Below are positions 59,228-64,000 of a DNA stretch of 64,000 nucleotides, one piece after another (positions within the stretch are counted from its first letter, which is position 1; the number at the start of each line of letters is the position of its first letter). The notes beneath the pieces are model-generated. The model made no database searches. It had not been told where the DNA came from and worked only from the letters and a program-made list of their open reading frames with translations. The stretch spans positions 434,001 through 498,000 of the forward strand of contig NZ_JAAJBV010000001.1 of NCBI RefSeq assembly GCF_011392075.1, in the 5' to 3' direction. The DNA is from Flavobacterium celericrescens (GTDB lineage: Bacteria > Bacteroidota > Bacteroidia > Flavobacteriales > Flavobacteriaceae). Both the position numbers and the translations under genes were made by a program.

Positions 59228-59797
59228 TTTATTTATAAAATCTTTCACAAGTTGATAAGCATCTTCTTTTGCCACATCTAAATCATAATTTTTGATGATG
59301 GTGTCAAATTGTGGCGCAGTTGCTAATTCTACTGATGCTTTTGCGATACGCATGTTGATTTTGTCTTCGCTTTCTGTAGAACGTTGTTTTAAACGACGCT
59401 TTAATTCGTCAACACTTGGTGGTTTTACGAAAACGGCTAACGTTTCGTTTGGAAATTTGCTTTTAATACGCAATCCACCTGCTACGTCAATATCAAAAAT
59501 TACGTGCTTTCCTAAAGCCCAGATGCGTTCTACTTCGGTTTTTAAAGTGCCGTAGAAATTATCGGTGTAGACTTCTTCCCATTCTACGAAATCTTCTGCT
59601 TTAATGTGCTTTTTGAATTCGTCCCAAGAGATGAAATAATAATCTTTTCCATCTACTTCTTCGCCACGAGGCGCACGAGTAGTACACGAAATCGAAAATT
59701 CTAAATTCAAATCGGGTTGGGCTAATAAATGTCTTACTATAGTGGTCTTTCCTGAACCTGATGGCGCAGAGAATACTAATAATTTTCCTTTGGTCAT
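59222..59797 (-). CDS. gmk: Guanylate kinase
   Basis: A 191-residue enzyme that phosphorylates GMP/dGMP with ATP. The P-loop SAPSGSGKTT is at residues 10-19, the GMP-binding SISCTTRAPRGEEVDGKDYY follows, and FDIDVAGGLRIK holds the later conserved region. It is of normal length. Its stop lies inside the right repeat arm of four-helix-bundle gene 1; the second such gene lies upstream between gmk and yicC. Confidence 0.96.
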   Translation of the reverse strand: MTKGKLLVFSAPSGSGKTTIVRHLLAQPDLNLEFSISCTTRAPRGEEVDGKDYYFISWDEFKKHIKAEDFVEWEEVYTDNFYGTLKTEVERIWALGKHVIFDIDVAGGLRIKSKFPNETLAVFVKPPSVDELKRRLKQRSTESEDKINMRIAKASVELATAPQFDTIIKNYDLDVAKEDAYQLVKDFINKE

Positions 59798-59816
59798 TGT
59801 GTTGTGTTATTTTCTA

Positions 59817-59855
59817 GTGATAAGTAATTAGTGATAAGTGAAAAGCTTATTTAAG
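59817..59855 (+). repeat. Left inverted arm flanking four-helix-bundle gene 2
   Basis: Contains AAGTAATTAGTGATAAGTGA then AAAGCTTATTTAAG; overlaps the stop of the gene at 59847. The match with the arm at 60211-60246 is imperfect (about 18 of 26). Confidence 0.75.
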
Positions 59856-60209
59856 TGACTTAGAAAAAGCATTTATCATTTTAGATTCTTCTATAATAAG
59901 TTCTAAAATTTCATTATACAATTCAAAATTAACAATAAAACCTAATTCTTTCGCTATGATTAATTGGGTTTCTAATTCGCATAAAGAACCTCTTGAGATA
60001 TCTATAAAATGACTAAAAGATTTATCAGTGTTTCTTCCATATCCTTCTGCTATGTTAGATGGAATTGAAACTGAAGCTCTTTTAATTTGGTTTGTTAGAG
60101 CATATAATTCTTCCGATGGGAATGCTTTAGTTAATTGATAAACTTTTACCACTAGAACAATTCCTTTTTTCCAAATTAATAAATCTTTATATGAACTTAT
60201 ACTACTCAT
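59847..60209 (-). CDS. Four-helix-bundle protein 2 (S23 / IVP family)
   Basis: A 120-residue paralogue of the protein at 58819, with the same family core (IKRASVSIPSNIAEGYGRNT, FSHFIDISRGSLCELETQLI, IIEESKMINAFSKSLK). It lies between gmk and yicC in the same orientation as all its neighbours, again inside inverted arms of the AGTGATTAGT-type repeat. Two such genes in neighbouring gaps of one housekeeping block point to a mobile or spreading cassette rather than a role in nucleotide metabolism. Confidence 0.88.
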   Translation of the reverse strand: MSSISSYKDLLIWKKGIVLVVKVYQLTKAFPSEELYALTNQIKRASVSIPSNIAEGYGRNTDKSFSHFIDISRGSLCELETQLIIAKELGFIVNFELYNEILELIIEESKMINAFSKSLK

Positions 60210-60210
60210 T

Positions 60211-60246
60211 TTTTGGCTTTTTACTATTCACTTGTCACTTTTTACT
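60211..60246 (-). repeat. Right inverted arm flanking four-helix-bundle gene 2
   Basis: On the minus strand TAGTAAAAAGTGACAAGTGA then ATAGTAAAAAGCCAAA, just upstream of the gene start at 60209. Confidence 0.75.
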
Positions 60247-60251
60247 AAAAA

Positions 60252-61112
60252 TTAAAGAACATTCAAAACTTGCTCCTTAATCTTTTCCAATTCATCTTTC
60301 ATCATCACTACCAATTTTTGCATTTCGGTATGGTTGGATTTAGAACCCATGGTGTTGATTTCTCTTCCCATTTCTTGGGTAATGAAACCTAATTTTCTTC
60401 CGTTGGCTTCTGTTCCGTTTAAGGTTTCTAGAAAATAGTTCAAATGGTTGCCCAAACGCACTTTTTCTTCGGTAATATCGTATTTTTCTAGATAAAAAAT
60501 CAATTCTTGTTCGAAACGATTTTCATCTACATTGACTTGTAATTCGTCTAATGCAGTTCTTAAACGAGTTTTTACGGTTTCCACGCGTTCCGCATCGTAA
60601 GAAACGGCTTCGTTCATTAAATTATTGATGTTTGAAATGCGCAATTGGAATTCTTTTTCCAAAGAAGCACCTTCATCTTTTCTAAAATTCGCTATGTTTT
60701 CCAACGCTTCATCAATCACGGTTTGGATCTGTTTCCATTCGTTTTCATCAATTTCGTCGCGTTCTGTTTTTAAAGCATCGGGCATACGAACGGCCATTTT
60801 CATTAATTCCGTTTCATCTGCATTTGGAATTACGGCTTTCATTTGGTTAATGTAACCTTTTACAATTGGCACATTGATTTTTGAAGTCGTTTCTTCGCCA
60901 GTTACTTCTACATAAAGCGAAAAATCAACCTTTCCGCGCTCTAAACGTTGCGAAATTTGATTGCGTAAACCCAATTCCATTTCACGAAAAACCGATGGCA
61001 TTCGCGTATTTAAGTCTAAACCTTTACTGTTTAGCGATTTGATTTCTACGGTAATTTTTTTGGTTGGTAATTGCAAAGATGCTTTCCCAAAACCCGTCAT
61101 GGAGTGTATCAT
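60252..61112 (-). CDS. YicC family endoribonuclease-like protein
   Basis: A 286-residue member of the YicC family: the MIHSMTGFGKA start, the KSLNSKGLDLNTRMPSVFRE segment, the acidic middle part, and the conserved C-terminus (RLGNHLNYFLETLNGTEANG, RKLGFITQEMGREINTMGSK). E. coli YicC is an endoribonuclease that takes part in small RNA turnover. In Bacteroidetes the order nadD-gmk-yicC is common, and here it is kept apart from the inserted genes. Confidence 0.92.
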   Translation of the reverse strand: MIHSMTGFGKASLQLPTKKITVEIKSLNSKGLDLNTRMPSVFREMELGLRNQISQRLERGKVDFSLYVEVTGEETTSKINVPIVKGYINQMKAVIPNADETELMKMAVRMPDALKTERDEIDENEWKQIQTVIDEALENIANFRKDEGASLEKEFQLRISNINNLMNEAVSYDAERVETVKTRLRTALDELQVNVDENRFEQELIFYLEKYDITEEKVRLGNHLNYFLETLNGTEANGRKLGFITQEMGREINTMGSKSNHTEMQKLVVMMKDELEKIKEQVLNVL

Positions 61113-61149
61113 ACGTTATAAAAATGTCTTCAAAGATAAGAAAAGTTCT

Positions 61150-61226
61150 TAGTAATTAGTGAAGAGTGAATAGTGATTAGTTTTTTCAAAAAGGCTAGTT
61201 ACTATTACTTGTCATTAGTCACTTTT
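61150..61226. repeat. Solo AGTGATTAGT-type inverted repeat
   Basis: Left arm 61150-61181 (AGTAATTAGTGAAGAGTGAA then TAGTGATTAGTT), right arm 61190-61226 (AAGGCTAGTTACTATTACTT then GTCATTAGTCACTTTTTTC). The last codons and stop of the EamA transporter (VTNDK, stop) are encoded by the right arm. Confidence 0.85.
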
Positions 61227-62098
61227 TTCTGCGTTACTAAATAAACCCCAATAAATATCAACACAGCTGAAATCAATTTTACCAAACTTAAATCGTCTTT
61301 ACCTAAACTTACAGCGAAAATAGTAGCGAAAAGGGGTTGTAAATAGATGAAAACCGCAACAGTTGTTGGTTTTAATTCGCGCATGGAGACTAAATTCAGC
61401 AAATAGGTTAAGAAGGTTGAAAATACCACAACAAAACCTATTTTCCAGACAATATCAGTTGGCAAATCAGCAAAATCTATGGCTTGAAATTCGCCCCAAC
61501 CAAATGGTAATACCATCAAAAAACCAAAAGTGTAAATCCACTTTACGAAAGTGAAGGCGTTGTATTTATCCATTAATTTCTTTACTATAATGAGGTAAAA
61601 TCCGTAAGAAACGGCATTTACGAAAACCAATAAATTTCCTAAAGATGCGTTTGTAGCGTTTACCAATGATTTTCCATAGAGAATTAAAGTTATCGTTCCA
61701 GCTAAGCCTAAAATGATTCCCAACACTTTTCGGTTTTCCATGCGTTCTTTCATGATGAATGCTGATAAAACCAAAACAATCATAGGTGTGGTTACCATCA
61801 AAACGGCTCCCATAATAGGTGAAGTGTAGCTCAATCCTTTGAAAAAAGTCAGCATATTGAAAGCTACGCCGAAGAATGCAGCTGCAATAATTCGAGGAAA
61901 ATCTTCTTTAGTGATTTTTTCTTTGGGTCCAAAAAAGGAAATCAACCAAAATAACAAAACCGAACCACCAACACGCATCACGATAAATCCGAAAGCGTCA
62001 ACATATTTTGGCATTACATCTTTAGCAATCGTAAAAGTTACGCCGTAAATGATGGAAACTAAGGTAGCGGCAACTAGTGCCCAACTTCTTTTTGACAT
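61205..62098 (-). CDS. EamA/DMT family transporter
   Basis: A 297-residue inner-membrane protein with ten predicted transmembrane helices in two EamA repeats (about residues 8-140 and 150-290; e.g. NMLTFFKGLSYTSPIMGAVL and TTVAVFIYLQPLFATIFAVS). DMT-superfamily exporters move amino acids, nucleosides or other small metabolites; the substrate cannot be told. Its final residues QKKVTNDK come from the repeat arm at 61190-61226, so the original C-terminus was probably changed. The start overlaps the stop of the ArsC-like gene by one base. Confidence 0.9.
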   Translation of the reverse strand: MSKRSWALVAATLVSIIYGVTFTIAKDVMPKYVDAFGFIVMRVGGSVLLFWLISFFGPKEKITKEDFPRIIAAAFFGVAFNMLTFFKGLSYTSPIMGAVLMVTTPMIVLVLSAFIMKERMENRKVLGIILGLAGTITLILYGKSLVNATNASLGNLLVFVNAVSYGFYLIIVKKLMDKYNAFTFVKWIYTFGFLMVLPFGWGEFQAIDFADLPTDIVWKIGFVVVFSTFLTYLLNLVSMRELKPTTVAVFIYLQPLFATIFAVSLGKDDLSLVKLISAVLIFIGVYLVTQKKVTNDK

Positions 62099-62448
62099 TA
62101 GCTTAAAACGGTAATTACTTCGTGAATGTTTTTTGGACTATTTCCAATGTAAATCTTCCCATCGATAATAAAAACTGGGCGACTCAAAAACGTGTAATGT
62201 TCTAAAAGGTATTTTTTAAAATCGGCTTCCGTTAGATTTTTATCTTTTAAACCTAATGATTTATACAATTGCGCTTTTTTGCTGAAAAGCGCTTCGTAAC
62301 TTCCCGAAAGTTTATACATTTCTTCCAAATCGCTTTCCGAAATTGGATTTTGGCGAATATCAATAAACGTTAATTTATCTGAATTTGGAAGTGATTTGAT
62401 GATTTTTCGGCACGTATCACACGAAGCCAAATAGTATATTTTGTTCAT
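62098..62448 (-). CDS. ArsC/Spx-family arsenate reductase-like protein
   Basis: A 116-residue thioredoxin-fold protein. The start at 62448 (MNKIYYLASCDTCRKI) is chosen because it gives the normal N-terminus; the frame is open further upstream. A CxxC motif is at C10/C13, and the C-terminus has the FLSRPVFIIDGKIYIG segment with cis-Pro typical of ArsC/Spx/YffB. Without other ars genes nearby, a role in thiol chemistry or regulation is as likely as arsenate reduction. Confidence 0.88.
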   Translation of the reverse strand: MNKIYYLASCDTCRKIIKSLPNSDKLTFIDIRQNPISESDLEEMYKLSGSYEALFSKKAQLYKSLGLKDKNLTEADFKKYLLEHYTFLSRPVFIIDGKIYIGNSPKNIHEVITVLS

Positions 62449-62527
62449 TTTGATGTTTTTCAATTTCTGATGCAAAAATACAGCCTTTTGAATTCTAAAA
62501 ATCAGTAATTTTATAAAAAAATTAGAC

Positions 62528-62983
62528 ATGGAAGCAACTTTTAAAATTTGGGAAACTAGCAGAAATATTTATTTGAAGTTTTTTGATAATTATTCATTAG
62601 AACAACTCAATACAATTCCAGCAGGAATGAGTAATAATTTGATTTGGAATTTGGGACACGTAGTTGTTTCCCAACAGAAATTGGTATATGCTTTATCGGG
62701 TTTGCCAATGCATATTCCAGATTCGCTTTTTGAGAAATATCAAAACGGTTCGCGACCAGATGGAAAAACTACGCAAGCTGAAGTTGATGAAATCAAGAAA
62801 TTATTATCCGAAATGGTTGAAAAAACGAAAGCTGATTTTGAAGCCGGAGTTTTTAAAGAATATCATCCGTATCAAACTAAAACAGGATTTCATTTAGGAA
62901 CATGGAAAGAGGCGATGGAGTTTAATAATTATCATGAAGGCATCCATTTAGGAATTATGATGTCGATAAAAAAATTCCTTTAA
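62528..62983 (+). CDS. DinB family protein
   Basis: A 151-residue four-helix-bundle protein of the DinB/YfiT group. Potential metal-binding His residues are found in NLIWNLGHVVVSQQ near residue 43 and EFNNYHEGIHLGIMMSIKKF near the C-terminus (H136, H140 by count). Family members include thiol transferases and many of unknown function. It is divergent from the ArsC-like gene. Confidence 0.88.
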   Translation: MEATFKIWETSRNIYLKFFDNYSLEQLNTIPAGMSNNLIWNLGHVVVSQQKLVYALSGLPMHIPDSLFEKYQNGSRPDGKTTQAEVDEIKKLLSEMVEKTKADFEAGVFKEYHPYQTKTGFHLGTWKEAMEFNNYHEGIHLGIMMSIKKFL

Positions 62984-62989
62984 TCTTAT

Positions 62990-62997
62990 TACCTTTG
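62990..62997 (+). promoter_or_regulatory. Putative -7 motif of the cystathionine gamma-synthase-like gene
   Basis: TACCTTTG, 16 bp upstream of the ATG at 63014. Confidence 0.55.
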
Positions 62998-63013
62998 TAA
63001 AAAATTTTTAAAA

Positions 63014-64000
63014 ATGAAATTCAATACCAAAACCATACATGGTGGGCAGCATCATGAAAAAGTAACGGGAGCTGTAATGCCTCCGGTGTTTCAAACTTCG
63101 ACTTATGTGCAATCAAGTCCTGGGAAACCAGTTGGTGATTATGAATACAGTAGAGCAGCAAATCCAACAAGAACGGCTTTAGAAGACGCTTTAGCAAGTA
63201 TCGAAAACGGAGCAAGAGGTTTAGCTTTTTCTTCAGGATTAGCAGCAACAGATTGCTTATTACGTATGTTTAAAGCAGGTGATGAAATCATCGCTATGGA
63301 CGATTTATATGGTGGAACTTATAGATTGTTCACTAGATTATATAAAGATAGTGGTATCAAATTTCATTTTGTAGATATGAATGATTTGGAGAAATTCCAA
63401 TCGTTAATTAATGAAAACACGAAATTGGTTTGGGTGGAAACACCAACAAATCCTTTAATGAAATTAGCGGATATTGCTGCGATTGCTCAAATCACAAAAA
63501 AGCACAATATTTTATTTGCCGTAGATAATACCTTCGCAACACCTTATTTGCAAAAACCATTAGATTTAGGTGCTGATATTGTGATGCATTCGGCAACTAA
63601 ATATTTAGGAGGTCATTCTGATGTTATTGCGGGAGCTTTAATTATTAAAGACAAAGCGTTAGGTGAAGAATTACACTTCAAACAATTTGCAACAGGAGCA
63701 ACATTAGGACCAATGGATTCTTTCTTGGTTTTAAGAGGAATCAAAACATTGCATTTACGTGTACAACGTCATTGCGAAAATGGAGAAAAAGTAGCAACAT
63801 ATTTAGATAATCATCCTTTAGTGGAAAGAGTATATTATCCAGGATTAGCTTCACATCCTTATCATGAAATTGCAAAAAAGCAAATGAGTGGTTTTGGTGG
63901 AATGGTAACCTTTACTTTCAAATCAGGTAAAAAAGAAGATGCGATTAAGTTTTTAGAAAATTTAAAAGTATTCACTTTAGCAGAGTCATTAGGAGGAGTG
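63014..64000 (+). CDS. Trans-sulfuration PLP enzyme (cystathionine gamma-synthase/lyase), partial at window end
   Basis: The first 329 residues of a Cys/Met metabolism PLP-dependent enzyme; the frame is still open at the window edge and the whole protein should have about 380 residues. It starts MKFNTKTIHGGQHHEKVTGA and contains the typical TSTYVQSSPGKPVGDYEYSR, PTRTALEDALASIENGARGL, the aspartate in FAVDNTFATPYLQ, and the PLP lysine K196 in HSATKYLGGHSDVI. It works on cystathionine; gamma-synthase (MetB) and gamma-lyase (Mgl/CTH) are not told apart by these motifs. Confidence 0.92.
   Translation, partial: MKFNTKTIHGGQHHEKVTGAVMPPVFQTSTYVQSSPGKPVGDYEYSRAANPTRTALEDALASIENGARGLAFSSGLAATDCLLRMFKAGDEIIAMDDLYGGTYRLFTRLYKDSGIKFHFVDMNDLEKFQSLINENTKLVWVETPTNPLMKLADIAAIAQITKKHNILFAVDNTFATPYLQKPLDLGADIVMHSATKYLGGHSDVIAGALIIKDKALGEELHFKQFATGATLGPMDSFLVLRGIKTLHLRVQRHCENGEKVATYLDNHPLVERVYYPGLASHPYHEIAKKQMSGFGGMVTFTFKSGKKEDAIKFLENLKVFTLAESLGGV

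Noticed and set aside
58819..60209. Four-helix-bundle genes as part of a diversity-generating retroelement
   Set aside because: The family is related to Avd, but there is no reverse transcriptase and no template/variable repeat pair in the window.

Overview
The window is a contiguous AT-rich (about one third G+C, by eye) chromosomal segment from a member of the Flavobacteriaceae, most likely Flavobacterium or a close relative. Signs of this are two proteins with type IX secretion (T9SS) C-terminal sorting domains, a TonB-dependent receptor with a CarboxypepD-like N-domain, the moxR/bat aerotolerance operon, many short lipoproteins, very few Shine-Dalgarno sites, and repeated use of the Bacteroidetes promoter motif TAnnTTTG. 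I saw no tRNA, rRNA, CRISPR array, phage or transposase gene.

Layout. 1-7434 (mostly minus): start of an S41 protease, rnpA, an EF-G paralogue, an M1 aminopeptidase-like enzyme, a subtilase lipoprotein and an MBL hydrolase. 7579-15904 (plus): SUF iron-sulfur assembly genes sufA-B-C-D, then a secreted hypothetical with its own context, then sufS, a lipoprotein, sufE, sufT and a DUF2480 gene. 15998-18112: DUF3078 protein and hflX. 18202-24359: a divergent surface locus (TonB receptor, choice-of-anchor J lipoprotein, DUF5689 lipoprotein, and on the other side a secreted EEP-family phosphodiesterase), plausibly for use of extracellular nucleic acid or phosphate esters. 24448-26625: 3-hydroxyanthranilate dioxygenase and an ALDH7-type dehydrogenase.

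26626-30898 is a rearranged accessory stretch: a 1.6-kb tandem duplication carrying two RCC1-repeat T9SS proteins with G10/G12 homopolymers, a truncated third T9SS gene, and several dispersed repeats. 30899-32873: PhnA-domain protein, a small outer-membrane protein and a metallophosphoesterase. 32886-36539 holds the most interesting unit: a small lipoprotein and a 59-residue exported peptide ending in the same IIVKKD tail, a TPR sensor kinase, a LuxR-like response regulator and a small membrane protein. A 35-bp block with the palindrome TACAGAAAATCTGTA occurs at both ends of this unit, each time exactly 22 nt upstream of a promoter -7 motif.

36536-38630: AlbA_2-domain protein and an aldo/keto reductase. 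38808-48571: moxR, DUF58, a BatD-like protein, batA, batB, batC, batD, batE and a phosphodiester glycosidase. 48572-54134: CvpA, pheS and neighbours, and a GH92 glycosidase. 54200-62448 (minus): TerC/Alx, gpsA, an iron alcohol dehydrogenase, nadD, gmk, yicC, an EamA transporter and an ArsC-like protein; two four-helix-bundle (S23/IVP family) genes interrupt the nadD-gmk-yicC order, each inside inverted arms of a repeat (AGTGATTAGT type) that also occurs as solo hairpins elsewhere in the window. 62528-64000: DinB protein and the start of a cystathionine gamma-synthase/lyase.
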